NCBI GenBank assembly: GCA_001914955.1
Contig: MNDM01000003.1
Location: 5,653 to 61,456, forward strand
DNA: 55,804 nucleotides
Source: Nitrospirae bacterium 13_2_20CM_2_62_8
GTDB lineage: Bacteria; Nitrospirota; Nitrospiria; Nitrospirales; Nitrospiraceae
Direction of reading: 5' to 3'
The number at the start of each line of letters is the position of its first letter. The stretch's first letter is position 1. The notes beneath the pieces were generated by a model. It had not been told where the DNA came from, searched no databases, and saw only the letters and a list, made by a program, of their open reading frames with translations. Positions 24,035-33,252 of the stretch are shown here, piece after piece. The translations under genes were made by a program, and so were the position numbers.

Positions 24035-25240
24035 TTACTTTTTGTTGGGGAGGATCGGCAGGTCGCGAGTGATGCTGGTTTGTGAATCGGAAGGTTTCCC
24101 GAGCAGGCTTTGAACAGTTCCGCCGTTGCCTGGCGTGGCCGCCGACGCCAGCTTTTCCTCGCCCGCTTCCTCGGCCGCCTTCTCCTTGGCGAGCAGCTCG
24201 ACTTCCCGGATCAGCGTCTCCATCAGCTCTTCCGCCGGCACCTTGCGCAATAGCTTCCCCTTCTTGAATAGAATGCCGACTCCCTCGCCGCCCGCGATGC
24301 CGATATCCGCCTCCTTGCCTTCGCCGATCCCGTTCACGACGCAGCCCAGCACCGACACGTTGAGCGGGGTCTTGATGTGGCCCAGCCGTTTCTCCAGCTC
24401 GTTGGCCATGCGTACCACGTCGATTTCCACCCGCCCGCAGGTCGGACACGCGATCACGTTGATCCCGCGATGGCGCAGCTCCAGCGACTTCAGGATTTCA
24501 AAGCCGACTTTCACCTCCTCAACCGGGTCCGCGGCCAGGGACACCCGCAGAGTATCGCCGATCCCGTGCGAGAGGAGCCAGCCGATCCCGATCGCGGACT
24601 TTACGGCGCCGGTCTGCGCGGTGCCCGCCTCGGTAATGCCGAGGTGAAGCGGGTAGTCCGACTGCAGAGAGAACAGCCAGTAGGCGTCCACCGCCAAGTG
24701 GACGTCCGAGGCTTTCAACGACACCTTCATGTTGGTGAACCCGACGTCCTCGAGCGCGTGCACGGCGTTGAGCGCCGACTCGGCCAAGGCTTCGGCCGTG
24801 GGATATCCGTATTTCTCCAGGAGGGGCCGTTCCAGGGACCCGCCGTTCACGCCGACCCGCAGGGGAATGCCACGCTCGTTCACCGCCTTGATCACCTCGG
24901 CCGTCTTCCACCACGCGCCGATGTTGCCGGGATTGATCCGCACGCAGTCCACCACCTCGGCCGCCTTCAAGGCCAGGCGATGGTCGAAGTGAATATCCGC
25001 GATGAGCGGCACGGTCATCTGAGCCTTGATCTTCGGCAGCGCCGCCGCCGCCTCCATGTCGGGGACCGCCACCCGGATGACCTCACAGCCGGCCTGCTCC
25101 AGTTGCTGAATCTGCTCGACCGTCGCCTTCACGTCGCGGGTGTCGGTCGTGGTCATGGACTGGACGGAGATCGGAGCGTCGCCGCCGATCCCGACCTTGC
25201 CCACCTTGATCTGCCGGGTCTTTTTGCGGGTAATGTACAT
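24035..25240 (-). CDS. ispG: 4-hydroxy-3-methylbut-2-enyl diphosphate synthase
   Basis: 401 residues from the ATG at 25240; an in-frame TTG at 25246 preceded by AGGG is possible. Iron-sulfur ligands are visible in CPTCGR near 270 and CVVNGIGE near 303, and the TIM-barrel start has [14 protein letters not shown]. It reduces MEcPP to HMBPP in the non-mevalonate isoprenoid pathway. The C-terminal 35 residues (after [19 protein letters not shown]) extend the usual length by a low-complexity tail. It lies 12 bases after dxs, the first gene of the same pathway, so the two form an operon; ispH is at 39.6 kb. Confidence 0.97.
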   Translation of the reverse strand: MYITRKKTRQIKVGKVGIGGDAPISVQSMTTTDTRDVKATVEQIQQLEQAGCEVIRVAVPDMEAAAALPKIKAQMTVPLIADIHFDHRLALKAAEVVDCVRINPGNIGAWWKTAEVIKAVNERGIPLRVGVNGGSLERPLLEKYGYPTAEALAESALNAVHALEDVGFTNMKVSLKASDVHLAVDAYWLFSLQSDYPLHLGITEAGTAQTGAVKSAIGIGWLLSHGIGDTLRVSLAADPVEEVKVGFEILKSLELRHRGINVIACPTCGRVEIDVVRMANELEKRLGHIKTPLNVSVLGCVVNGIGEGKEADIGIAGGEGVGILFKKGKLLRKVPAEELMETLIREVELLAKEKAAEEAGEEKLASAATPGNGGTVQSLLGKPSDSQTSITRDLPILPNKK

Positions 25241-25252
25241 CCTCAACTCGCC

Positions 25253-27250
25253 CTAGCTGCCTTGCTCATCTCCCTTATGCTCTTCCCTCGCGAGTGAAGC
25301 CAGGCTGAACCGCTTGCCCTGGCCCGTTCGAAGGGGGCGTTGATCGGCAGATCCCTCGCGTGCGACGGCGGGCGAGGAGACCTTTTCGAGCAACGCCTTG
25401 ACGCCCTGGTAGATGCCCTCGGCGGTCAGCCCGTATTTCTCCCGCAGCAGGTCCTGCGGGCCCTGCTCGATGAACCAGTCCGGCAATCCCAGGACTTTGG
25501 TGGGGAGGCCGGTGACGCCTTGGTCAGACAACGATTCGAGCACCGCTGAGCCGAACCCGCCCATCCGGGCCGCTTCCTCCACGGTCACGAGGCACCTTAC
25601 GCGCCTCGCCACCTCGCCGAGCAACCCCGCGTCCAGCGGTTTCACGAACCGGGCGTTCACGACGGCGGCGGAGATCCCGTCCTGCTCGAGCCGTTCGGCC
25701 GCCTTCATGGCCTGCCAGACCGTCACGCCGACGGCTACGATCGCCACATCGGTCCCGTCCCGCAAGAGTTCCCCCTTCCCGATCGGCAGCGTGACCGGCT
25801 CCGGAGCCATCTCGACGCCCAGGCTGGTGCCGCGGGAGTACCGCACCGTGGCCGGCCCATGATACGTGAGACAGGTCTTGATCATGTGCTGCAACTCGTT
25901 TTCATCCTTCGGCGCCATCACCACCATGTTCGGCACGTGCCGCAGATAGGCGTAATCGAACGCGCCGTGGTGCGTCGTCCCGTCCTCTGCCACCAGCCCA
26001 CCCCGATCGATGCAGAAGGTGACCGGCAGGTTCTGCGTCGCCACGTCGTGGACGATCTGGTCGAAGGCGCGCTGCAGGAAGGTCGAATAGATGGCCACCA
26101 CGGGGCGCATGCCCTGCGCCGCCAACCCGCCGGCGAAGGTGACCGCATGCTGCTCCGCGATGCCCACGTCGTACAACCGGTCCGGAAACTCCTTCTCAAA
26201 CGCCGTGAGGCCGGTCCCTTCGCACATCGCGGCGGTAATCGCGACGATCCGCCGGTCCTGCCTCGCCAACTTGACCAGCGTGTTCACCGCGATCGCGGTG
26301 TAGCTGGGGCGCGGCGCCTTCTTGGCCGGCTCACCGGTCTCCCGCACAAAAGCGGGACAGGCGTGGAACCACACGGGGTTCTCCATGGCGGGCTGGTAGC
26401 CGAGCCCTTTCTTCGTGATCACGTGCAGCAGCGTGGGGCCCCTCAACTTGAGCACGTTTTCAAGGGTGGGGAGGAGATGCTCAAAATTGTGGCCGTCGAT
26501 CGGCCCCACATAGCGGAAGCCCAGCTCCTCGAACAGCAGTCCCTGGAGGATGATGCCCTTGGCCAATTCCTCCGCCCGGTGGGCGATCTTCGTGATCGGT
26601 TGACCGATGCGGGGGATGGCGCCCAGGAACTGCCGGGTCTCCTCCTTGACGCGGGTGTAAAACTCCCCGGTGAAGGTCCGGTTCAGGTAGGCCGAGATGG
26701 CGCCCACGTTCTTTGAGATCGACATTTGGTTGTCGTTCAGAACCACCAGCACATCTCTGTCCAGGCCTCCCGCGTGGTGGAGACCTTCGAGGGTCAGGCC
26801 GGCGGTCATCGCTCCGTCCCCCACGACGCACACCACTTTATGGTTCTGGCCGAGCTGCTCGCGGGCCTCCACCATCCCCAGCGCCGCAGACACACCGGTG
26901 CCGGCATGGCCCGCATTAAACGTGTCGTACACGCTCTCCTCCCGCTTGCAGAACCCGCTGAGTCCGCCGAACTGCCGCAGGGTGTGGAACCGCTCCCGCC
27001 TTCCCGTCAACAGCTTGTGGGCGTAGGCCTGGTTGCTCGTATCCCAGACAATCTTATCCTTCGGCGTGTCCAGCAGCGCGTGCAAGGCCACCGTCAGCTC
27101 GACGACGCCCAGGTTCGAGGCAAGATGCCCTCCGACGTTCGAGACGACCGAAATGATCTGCTCACGGATTTCCTGGCACAACTCCGGAAACTGCTCCGTG
27201 GACATCCGTTTCAGATCCGACGGACCGTGAATGCTCTTCAGCAACGACAT
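25253..27250 (-). CDS. dxs: 1-deoxy-D-xylulose-5-phosphate synthase
   Basis: 665 residues; AAAAGGAGAGAG precedes the ATG at 27250. The ThDP-binding motif runs from GDGAMTAG near 145 to NDNQMS near 172; the catalytic Glu is in VGIAEQHAVTF near 370, and the Asp and His of EDGTTHHGAFD near 420 and His of GPIDGH are present. The enzyme condenses pyruvate and glyceraldehyde 3-phosphate, the first step of the MEP pathway. One oddity: where most family members have GHQAY the sequence is SNQAY (Asn73), so a His that helps form and protonate the ThDP adduct is missing. A 45-residue basic tail follows the usual C-terminus. Confidence 0.96.
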   Translation of the reverse strand: MSLLKSIHGPSDLKRMSTEQFPELCQEIREQIISVVSNVGGHLASNLGVVELTVALHALLDTPKDKIVWDTSNQAYAHKLLTGRRERFHTLRQFGGLSGFCKREESVYDTFNAGHAGTGVSAALGMVEAREQLGQNHKVVCVVGDGAMTAGLTLEGLHHAGGLDRDVLVVLNDNQMSISKNVGAISAYLNRTFTGEFYTRVKEETRQFLGAIPRIGQPITKIAHRAEELAKGIILQGLLFEELGFRYVGPIDGHNFEHLLPTLENVLKLRGPTLLHVITKKGLGYQPAMENPVWFHACPAFVRETGEPAKKAPRPSYTAIAVNTLVKLARQDRRIVAITAAMCEGTGLTAFEKEFPDRLYDVGIAEQHAVTFAGGLAAQGMRPVVAIYSTFLQRAFDQIVHDVATQNLPVTFCIDRGGLVAEDGTTHHGAFDYAYLRHVPNMVVMAPKDENELQHMIKTCLTYHGPATVRYSRGTSLGVEMAPEPVTLPIGKGELLRDGTDVAIVAVGVTVWQAMKAAERLEQDGISAAVVNARFVKPLDAGLLGEVARRVRCLVTVEEAARMGGFGSAVLESLSDQGVTGLPTKVLGLPDWFIEQGPQDLLREKYGLTAEGIYQGVKALLEKVSSPAVAREGSADQRPLRTGQGKRFSLASLAREEHKGDEQGS

Positions 27251-27431
27251 AGTAGTCTCTCTCCTTTTTGCTTGGCGCGTCAGCTGCTGGTGTCAGGACC
27301 GCGTCGAGTCTGGCTGGCAAACTTCTAGCAGGCAGCTTCGGCTTCTGTCCGAAATTGCGACTCAGTCTCCCACACGCCACTTCGTCATGTCAAGCGTTTA
27401 CGCCCAGACTCCGCTCCCACACCATGTCCTC

Positions 27432-28454
27432 TCAGTGGCTGCCGAACCGATAGGTGACGAGCGTGGAAAGGGTAAAATCGGCCGCGCTGCCTCTGATGAA
27501 GTCCAGGTTCTCGACGCCATAGACCTGCCAGAGAAGATTCTTCCGCAAGCGATAATTGAACCCGACCGTCGCCTCGGTGACGCCGTCATCGAGGATCCCG
27601 GTTCCGGTTCCATGAAACGGGCTGGAATAATAATCAAACTGCGCCACGAAGGACACTGTGGGCGACCAGAGATACTCGGCGGCCGTCAGCGCGCTCACAG
27701 CCGGTTGGACAGTCAGGCCGTCGACCGGTCCGGTAGGAAAAATCCCGTTCACGTTTCCGTACAAGATCCATCGGGTGGCGAGCGATTTTTCCACCGCGAG
27801 CCCGAGGCCGACATCGGCATGGCCGCTCCCGAAGACCTTACCGCTGTCGCCGGAAGGCACCTTCACCGCGAATCGCAGGGCCACGGCCGGGACTTGGGCG
27901 GACTGATCCAGGAATTGATACTTGCTGATCAGTGTGATGTCGCCCAGTCCCAGTTCACCCTCCCCGCCGCCGAACACCGTCTGCCCATTCCGGCTCAGGT
28001 TAAAGGCAAACCCGGTGCCTTGGAGCGCCTTGCGAGCCGGCGCCAAGCCGGTCGTCGCCCGTTCCGTCGCGGTGATGGCGCCGCTAAGAAAACCGCGGTA
28101 GCGGTAGAGGACGGGGACCTCGATGCCAACCTCCAGACGGTCCAGCCACCCGTACCGGAGATACAGACCCGTGCGGAGCTGCTCAACCTTGACCCTCGCG
28201 GTCACCTCGGCGCTTTGCTCATTGAAGACCGTGCTGGTTTCCGCCAGCTCCACGCGAACATCAAAGGCCCCTTTCCCGACCACCTCGGCTCGGTCGCCGA
28301 ACATACCTAGAAACAGCAGCTGGAACGGCTGAAAGTTCCGCGCTGGGAAGGGACCGAATCCGTCCGCGCCGGCTTCGGCCGCGCCGGCAACCGTGAGGAT
28401 GACGAGTGCCGCCACCCATCGGGCGGCCTGTGTTAGACGCCTGCGTGTCACCAT
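27432..28454 (-). CDS. DUF3187-type outer-membrane protein
   Basis: 340 residues with signal peptide (to about residue 28). The mature part begins GPFPARNFQPFQLLFLGMF, the entry typical of DUF3187, and continues as alternating amphipathic strands (LRTGLYLRYGWLDRLEVGIEVP, TEATVGFNYRLRKNLLWQVYG) ending in an aromatic-containing strand (LVTYRFGSH). It is probably an outer-membrane beta-barrel of unknown cargo. It is the last gene of the Mla-like set, 9 bases after the Omp85-like gene. A gap of about 180 bases without a visible gene separates it from dxs. Confidence 0.75.
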   Translation of the reverse strand: MVTRRRLTQAARWVAALVILTVAGAAEAGADGFGPFPARNFQPFQLLFLGMFGDRAEVVGKGAFDVRVELAETSTVFNEQSAEVTARVKVEQLRTGLYLRYGWLDRLEVGIEVPVLYRYRGFLSGAITATERATTGLAPARKALQGTGFAFNLSRNGQTVFGGGEGELGLGDITLISKYQFLDQSAQVPAVALRFAVKVPSGDSGKVFGSGHADVGLGLAVEKSLATRWILYGNVNGIFPTGPVDGLTVQPAVSALTAAEYLWSPTVSFVAQFDYYSSPFHGTGTGILDDGVTEATVGFNYRLRKNLLWQVYGVENLDFIRGSAADFTLSTLVTYRFGSH

Positions 28455-28463
28455 TAGGATTCG

Positions 28464-29666
28464 TTAGAAGGGAAAATCGAGCCCGGCAAACACCGCTCCC
28501 CCCTCGCTGCTGTACCCGTAATCCACCCGCCCCACCACGCTCGGCCGTACCATGGCGCGGAACCCGATCCCCGGGGTCATTACGTAATCCTGGAGTTGCC
28601 GCTTCTTAAATGTGTTGAACACCTTGCCCATGTCCACAAATGGCGCAATCTCGAACTCGGCCGCCACGTTAAAAATACGAGTGCGCATCACATGAATACG
28701 TTCCTCGATGTTCAGGACGACCAGATTGTCGTCGATAAAGCGATCCACGCCGTAGCCACGCAGATTGTTCTGCCCCCCTAGTGAGCTCCGCTCGTAGAAC
28801 GGCACCTGGTGTCCGAACGTGGTTTGGAGGTTGCCCCGGACGACCAAGATCAACCGCTTCGACTCGCTGGGAAGCAACTTCGTCACGTCGAGCGCGTACC
28901 GGTAGTACACAGGGTTGTCTCCGTTCTGCAGATTCTGGTTCAGCTCCGCATAGGCCGACACCTGGGTCCCGTCGGTGGGCGCCACCAAGCTATCCCGGGT
29001 GTCGTAGTGGAAGGTCGCGCGGTGCCCCAGAATGGTTGCGCCCTGGATGCCATCCACGGTCGAAAACACCGCCGCGGTGAACGGCAGATCGGTGGCCCCT
29101 CGCTGGACGCGGACCTGCCGGAACCGTTCGCCGACCGCGATCTGCGTTACCTCGTTCAGGTGGACGCCGAATTTCCAGTGCGCACGACCCTCCCGGGCCG
29201 TGTAGTTGGTCTCGTTACTTTCGGGTGTGTCCTGGCTAATGCCAAAAAACCGCATCGTGGCGTTCTTGTAGAATGAGGCCCCGATGCTCAAGGCGTACCG
29301 GCCGTTACTGAATGCCGGATCGATGTAACTGAACATCAACTTCCGTTCGATCTTCTCGCTGTATGAGGCAATCACCCGCATCTCCCGTCCCCCCGTATCG
29401 TACCGGAACATATTCAGGGACCCCTGGGCGCCCACGATCGTGTTCAACACGAACACGGGCGTCACGAGATATCTCAATTCTTTGTCCTGGTCGGTGACCA
29501 GGTTCGGGACGATCAAGCCGTAGGAGGTGCCGTCGTTACGAGTGGTGGAGACGGAAGGGATTACAAACCTGGAGACTTCCGCTTGGACCTCGCTCCCCGC
29601 GGCCAGCAGGAAGGTCACCCCGACCGCGAGCAGGACACCAGTGGAGCGACAGATCGCAGGCTTCAC
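28464..29666 (-). CDS. Omp85/BamA-superfamily barrel without POTRA domains
   Basis: 400 residues from the GTG at 29666, chosen because GGAG is 6 bases upstream and a signal peptide (VGVTFLLAAGSEVQA) follows at once; the longer open frame overlaps the MlaC-like gene. The barrel shows the superfamily signature LGGQNNLRGYGVDRF (RGY motif of the lid loop) near 310 and ends in Phe (GLDFPF). The segment before the barrel is too short for POTRA repeats, unlike BamA or TamA. Placed directly after the Mla-like transport genes, it may form the outer-membrane exit or entry port for the lipid route. That role is inferred from position. Confidence 0.82.
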   Translation of the reverse strand: MKPAICRSTGVLLAVGVTFLLAAGSEVQAEVSRFVIPSVSTTRNDGTSYGLIVPNLVTDQDKELRYLVTPVFVLNTIVGAQGSLNMFRYDTGGREMRVIASYSEKIERKLMFSYIDPAFSNGRYALSIGASFYKNATMRFFGISQDTPESNETNYTAREGRAHWKFGVHLNEVTQIAVGERFRQVRVQRGATDLPFTAAVFSTVDGIQGATILGHRATFHYDTRDSLVAPTDGTQVSAYAELNQNLQNGDNPVYYRYALDVTKLLPSESKRLILVVRGNLQTTFGHQVPFYERSSLGGQNNLRGYGVDRFIDDNLVVLNIEERIHVMRTRIFNVAAEFEIAPFVDMGKVFNTFKKRQLQDYVMTPGIGFRAMVRPSVVGRVDYGYSSEGGAVFAGLDFPF

Positions 29667-29683
29667 GACGCTCCAGACCCGGG

Positions 29684-30328
29684 CTAGGGAGCCTGAGGCT
29701 GCTCGGACTTTTTCTTGGACTTCTCCCGCAACTTCTCCAGCAGGTCCGCGTAGGAGGATTCCCGGATGATCTTGGTGAACTGGCTGCGGTAGTTGTTGAC
29801 TAGGCTGACCCCGTCCACCACGACGTCGTACACGCGCCAGTCCCCCGACTTGTTCAGCAGACGGTAGTCCAGCGGGATCTCGGTCTTGTCGGAGGCCACC
29901 TTGGTCCGGACCTCGGCATAGTCTGCCTCCAGCCGTTCGTTGAGGTAGTGCACCTGCTCGCCGGAATATCCCTCGATTTTGTCGGTATAGGTGCCCGAGA
30001 GCAGCCCCTTGAACAGGTCCACGAACTCCTGCCTCTCCTTGTCGCTGAGCTTGTTCCACTGCGCTCCCAAGGCGCGCCTGGCCATCTCCTCGTAGTTGAA
30101 GCGGTCCCCGATGACCTTTTCCAGCAGGCGGCGACGCTCCTCCGCCCGTCCCGGCTTCTTCAGCTCCGCATCTTTCAGGACGCGGATCACCTCATTGATC
30201 GTGCTCCTGACCGCCTCAGTGGCAGCGCCGCCGGGGTCCGCTGATGCGCCCCCGACCAGCAGGATCACGGCCGCGAGGCCTCTGATGCAGGCAAGCAGGG
30301 TTCGCCCTGCGCTCCTTACGTCCAGCAT
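29684..30328 (-). CDS. MlaC-like periplasmic lipid-binding protein
   Basis: 214 residues with signal peptide (to about residue 30). The domain from about 40 to 190 matches the toluene-tolerance Ttg2D/MlaC family: NEVIRVLKDAEL, FNYEEMARRALGAQWNKLS, YRLLNKSGDWRVYDVVVDGVSLVNNYRSQF. The C-terminus is a Lys-rich tail. MlaC shuttles phospholipid across the periplasm; the related HpnM does so in hopanoid clusters. It is 4 bases after the MlaD-like gene. Confidence 0.9.
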   Translation of the reverse strand: MLDVRSAGRTLLACIRGLAAVILLVGGASADPGGAATEAVRSTINEVIRVLKDAELKKPGRAEERRRLLEKVIGDRFNYEEMARRALGAQWNKLSDKERQEFVDLFKGLLSGTYTDKIEGYSGEQVHYLNERLEADYAEVRTKVASDKTEIPLDYRLLNKSGDWRVYDVVVDGVSLVNNYRSQFTKIIRESSYADLLEKLREKSKKKSEQPQAP

Positions 30329-30332
30329 GGCG

Positions 30333-30776
30333 TCACTTCACCTTCCCGTGAATGTACTGGCTGACCAGCTCTTCCAGATCGAGCCCCGATTCCGTATCCC
30401 GGATCCTGCCTCCCGCCCGGAGGATTTCGCCGCTCCCCCCGATCGACAGCGAGACATATTTTTCCCCAATGATCCCGCGCGTCTTGATCGACGCAATGGT
30501 GTCGTCATACAGCTTGACGTCATTGCGGATCGCCAGGGTGACCACGCCCCGGTCTCCATTCAGCGCAATCCCCTTCACCCGCCCCACCTCCACGCCCGCA
30601 ATCTCCACCGTCGCGCCGGCCTTCAATCCAGAGACAGAATCGAATTCGGCTTTGACATCGTAACGGTTGCCGCCGATGATCTCCAGCTTCCCGAGCTTGA
30701 TCGACAGGTAGCCCAGACAGACAATCCCCACCAGCACGAACACCCCGACCACCAGCTCCAGTTTGGCTTTCTCCAT
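30333..30776 (-). CDS. MlaD-like MCE-domain protein
   Basis: 147 residues; GGGAG lies 7 bases before the ATG at 30776. One N-terminal membrane helix (about 9-28) is followed by a single MCE domain (YDVKAEFDSVSGLKAGATVE ... GEKYVSLSIGG). MlaD forms a hexameric ring on the permease and hands lipid to MlaC. It is the middle gene of the E-F-D-C order typical of Mla systems. Confidence 0.92.
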   Translation of the reverse strand: MEKAKLELVVGVFVLVGIVCLGYLSIKLGKLEIIGGNRYDVKAEFDSVSGLKAGATVEIAGVEVGRVKGIALNGDRGVVTLAIRNDVKLYDDTIASIKTRGIIGEKYVSLSIGGSGEILRAGGRIRDTESGLDLEELVSQYIHGKVK

Positions 30777-30809
30777 GTCAGCTCCCAAGCGGTTCGTGAT
30801 TCAGCGTTG

Positions 30810-31535
30810 TTATGCCCCTATGGCGATGAATTCTCGGATCGCCGGATCGGTGGTGCGCTGGAATTCAGCCGACGGCGCCATCGCCGCGATCTTTCCGTCT
30901 TTGAGCATCGCCACCCAGTCCGAAATGGAAAAGATTTCCGGTATCTCGTGGCTCACCATGATCGCCGTGAAGTGAAACGTCCGATGCGTGGCCACGATCA
31001 GATCGTGGATGGTTTTGGCCATCAGGGGGTCCAATCCCGTGGTCGGTTCGTCGAACAGAATGATCTCCGGCTCCATCACGAGCGCCCGCGCCAACCCGGC
31101 CCGTTTCTTCATGCCGCCGCTCAATTCGGCCGGAAATTTATGGCCCATGCCGGAGAGACCCACTTGTTCGAGCATTCCCTCGACCCGTCTGACCACCTCG
31201 GCGTCCGCCAACCGGAGTTTTTCCCTCAGCGGGAAGGCCACGTTCTCAAAGACCGTCAACGAATCAAACAAGGCGGCGCCCTGGAACAGCATGGCGAACC
31301 GCTTGCGCACCTCGTTGAGCGCTTTGCCCCGCAAGCGCGAGATCTCGATCCCATCCACCCAGACCTGGCCGCGGTCCGGCTGCAGCAGCCCGATCATGTG
31401 CTTCAGCAGCACGCTCTTGCCCCCGCCGCTTCGCCCGATAATGGTCGTGAGCTTCCCGGCCGGGATGGTCAGGTCCACCCCGCACAACACGGGCTGCCCC
31501 CCGAGCGTCTTCTCAACCCCGACGAGTTTGATCAT
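30810..31535 (-). CDS. MlaF-like ABC transporter ATPase
   Basis: 241 residues from the ATG at 31535. Walker A is GRSGGGKS near 34, Q-loop in MLFQGAALFDS near 83, signature LSGGMKKRAGLARAL near 137, Walker B IILFDEPTTGLDP near 158, switch His in SHEIPE near 195. It drives the MlaE permease. No Shine-Dalgarno is visible: an AGCTATTCGC repeat tract reaches almost to the start codon. Confidence 0.94.
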   Translation of the reverse strand: MIKLVGVEKTLGGQPVLCGVDLTIPAGKLTTIIGRSGGGKSVLLKHMIGLLQPDRGQVWVDGIEISRLRGKALNEVRKRFAMLFQGAALFDSLTVFENVAFPLREKLRLADAEVVRRVEGMLEQVGLSGMGHKFPAELSGGMKKRAGLARALVMEPEIILFDEPTTGLDPLMAKTIHDLIVATHRTFHFTAIMVSHEIPEIFSISDWVAMLKDGKIAAMAPSAEFQRTTDPAIREFIAIGA

Positions 31536-31539
31536 GATG

Positions 31540-31606
31540 AGCAAATAGCTAATAGACAATAGCGAATAGCTCGAAGCTGCTCGCTACCCGCTGCTGGCTA
31601 CTAGCA
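31540..31606. repeat. AGCTATTCGC-type tract (copy 1)
   Basis: Degenerate short units (GCAAATAGCTAATAG, AGCGAATAGCTCGAAGC, then GCTCGCTACC and GCTGGCTACTAGC) that pair with one another across the tract. It fills the whole gap between the MlaE-like stop and the MlaF-like start. Related tracts are at 33162, 35590, 47776 and 55241. Confidence 0.75.
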
Positions 31607-31609
31607 TTT

Positions 31610-32389
31610 TTACAGCAGCACCGAGGTCAGAAAATAATCCCAGACCAGGATCACCACCGACGACAGCACGACGGCCTCGGTCGTCGCTGTTCCTAGTCCC
31701 TCTGCGCTCATCCGGGTGAAATAACCTTTATAGCAGCACACCCAACTGACGATCAGTCCGAAACTGATCGACTTCACGATTCCCCCGTACACGTCCTTCC
31801 ACTCCACGGCGGATTCGATCGAACTCCAGTACGACCCCGCGTTGGCGCCCAGCAGACTCACACCCACCACGTAGCCCCCGTAGATCCCCACCACGTCGAA
31901 GACCGCGACCAGCAGAGGCACTGCGATCAGCCCGGCCACGAATTTCGGGGCGATCAGGTACTGCAGAGGATTGATGGCCATCGTGTCGAGGGCATCGATT
32001 TGTTCGGTAATCCGCATGATGCCGATCTCAGCCGTCATGGCCGAGCCGGCACGCGCCGTCACCATCAGTGCGGCCAGGACCGGGCCCAGTTCCCGGATCA
32101 TACTCAACGCCACGACGGAGCCCAAGACCCCTTCCGACCCGAACTTCCGGAGCGTGTAGTAGATCTGCAGGCCCAGCACCATCCCGGTGAACGCGGCGGT
32201 CAGGACCACAACGAACGTGGACTTGAAGCCGATGAAATGAAGCTGTTTGAGGATCTGGAAGGGGCGAAGGGGAGGCCGCGCCAGCCAGGCGAAGGTGGCC
32301 AGCATAAAGAGGAGCATCCGCCCCATCTCTGCGATCAGAAACAGGGTTGTGCGACCGATCCGTGCAACGCTCCGGGTCAACACGCGCAA
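31610..32389 (-). CDS. MlaE-like ABC transporter permease
   Basis: 259 residues with the permease core of the MlaE family: FIGFKSTFVVVLTAAFTGMV near 52, ALSMIRELGPVLAALMVTARAG near 95 and the conserved EIGIMRITEQIDALDTMAINP near 122. Five to six membrane helices. The start shown is a TTG; a GTG 6 bases further in (32383) is as likely, and neither has a good ribosome-binding site. First gene of the Mla-like set (E, F, D, C, Omp85, DUF3187), located just after hpnG and the cyclase gene, so the transported lipid could be a hopanoid or phospholipid. Confidence 0.92.
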   Translation of the reverse strand: MRVLTRSVARIGRTTLFLIAEMGRMLLFMLATFAWLARPPLRPFQILKQLHFIGFKSTFVVVLTAAFTGMVLGLQIYYTLRKFGSEGVLGSVVALSMIRELGPVLAALMVTARAGSAMTAEIGIMRITEQIDALDTMAINPLQYLIAPKFVAGLIAVPLLVAVFDVVGIYGGYVVGVSLLGANAGSYWSSIESAVEWKDVYGGIVKSISFGLIVSWVCCYKGYFTRMSAEGLGTATTEAVVLSSVVILVWDYFLTSVLL

Positions 32390-32404
32390 GCCGGAGGATT
32401 CGCG

Positions 32405-33157
32405 CTATTCAAGATCATCCAGAAACCTCCCCCAAAACCTGGTCATCCTCTCGGACGCCAGCGCGGTCTGCGCGCGGAGTCGGTTCAGTGCGATCAGGGA
32501 GGAGGGCCGAGCGAGGCACGTGAGAGTCCCGCGCGCCCACCCGGTCGGGCTCAGCCACAGGTTGAAGTCAAACGGGAGATCTTCATCGAGCAGGTCGGAG
32601 ACCGCGCGAACGATCGCGAAGGGGATGTTCCGCTCGAGCGCCGCGGCCCCCACGGCGGCGCTCTCCATATCAAGGCCGACTGCGCCAGTGCCCGCCGCGA
32701 TTTCACGCTTGTCTTGTGCACGCCAGACGACGCGCGGAACGGTCACGAACCGGCCGGCTCGCGCGGGGAGGCCTGCTGCAGGCGCAGCACGGACCGCCGC
32801 AGCGGTCAGGTGCTCGGCACAGGGAATGACGCGGCCGGCGGCCGGCGGATTGGCTGTCGCCTGATACATGATGACATCCGTGCCGATCAGCAACTCGCCG
32901 ATATCGGCGGCCGTGAGCGCACACGCGAACCCGCATGAAACGGCGAGGTCCAACGGATGGCTGGCAAAGACCTTCCGGCAGACCGCGTCGGCCTTCGCGG
33001 TCCCCACACCCGTCTGGAACACGAACAGCCGTCCGTTCCCCCGGCGCCCGACCACGCCGCGAGCCCCCCCGATGCGCGTCTGCTCTTCAACCAGGATCGC
33101 CCGGCGGACGGCGTTGAGCTCCCATCGGGTCGCCGTGAAGATCCCGATTTGTTTCAT
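32405..33157 (-). CDS. hpnG: Hopanoid-associated nucleosidase/phosphorylase HpnG
   Basis: 250 residues from the ATG at 33157. The fold is that of the purine nucleoside phosphorylase/MTA-SAH nucleosidase superfamily: start KQIGIFTATRWELNAVRRA, the base-binding VSCGFACALTAADIGELL near 70, and the catalytic region VGLDMESAAVGAAA near 165 with IVRAVSDLLDEDLPFDF. HpnG removes adenine from adenosylhopane made by HpnH, giving ribosylhopane. It directly follows the cyclase gene and precedes the Mla-like set. No Shine-Dalgarno is visible, because a repeat tract adjoins the start. Confidence 0.88.
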   Translation of the reverse strand: MKQIGIFTATRWELNAVRRAILVEEQTRIGGARGVVGRRGNGRLFVFQTGVGTAKADAVCRKVFASHPLDLAVSCGFACALTAADIGELLIGTDVIMYQATANPPAAGRVIPCAEHLTAAAVRAAPAAGLPARAGRFVTVPRVVWRAQDKREIAAGTGAVGLDMESAAVGAAALERNIPFAIVRAVSDLLDEDLPFDFNLWLSPTGWARGTLTCLARPSSLIALNRLRAQTALASERMTRFWGRFLDDLE

Positions 33158-33161
33158 GGTG

Positions 33162-33234
33162 CTCGGCGAACAGCCAAGAGCGAATCGCTCGAAGCTCTGA
33201 GCTATCGGCTGCTCGCCGTTCGCTGCTAGCGAGT
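33162..33234. repeat. AGCTATTCGC-type tract (copy 2)
   Basis: Contains AGAGCGAATCGCTCGAAGCTCTGAGC-like pairing units and GCTGCTCGCCGTTCGCTGCTAGC. It occupies the gap between the cyclase stop and the hpnG start and abuts the hpnG start codon, leaving no Shine-Dalgarno. Confidence 0.7.
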
Positions 33235-33252
33235 TCGCAGAGGCGACGCGCG

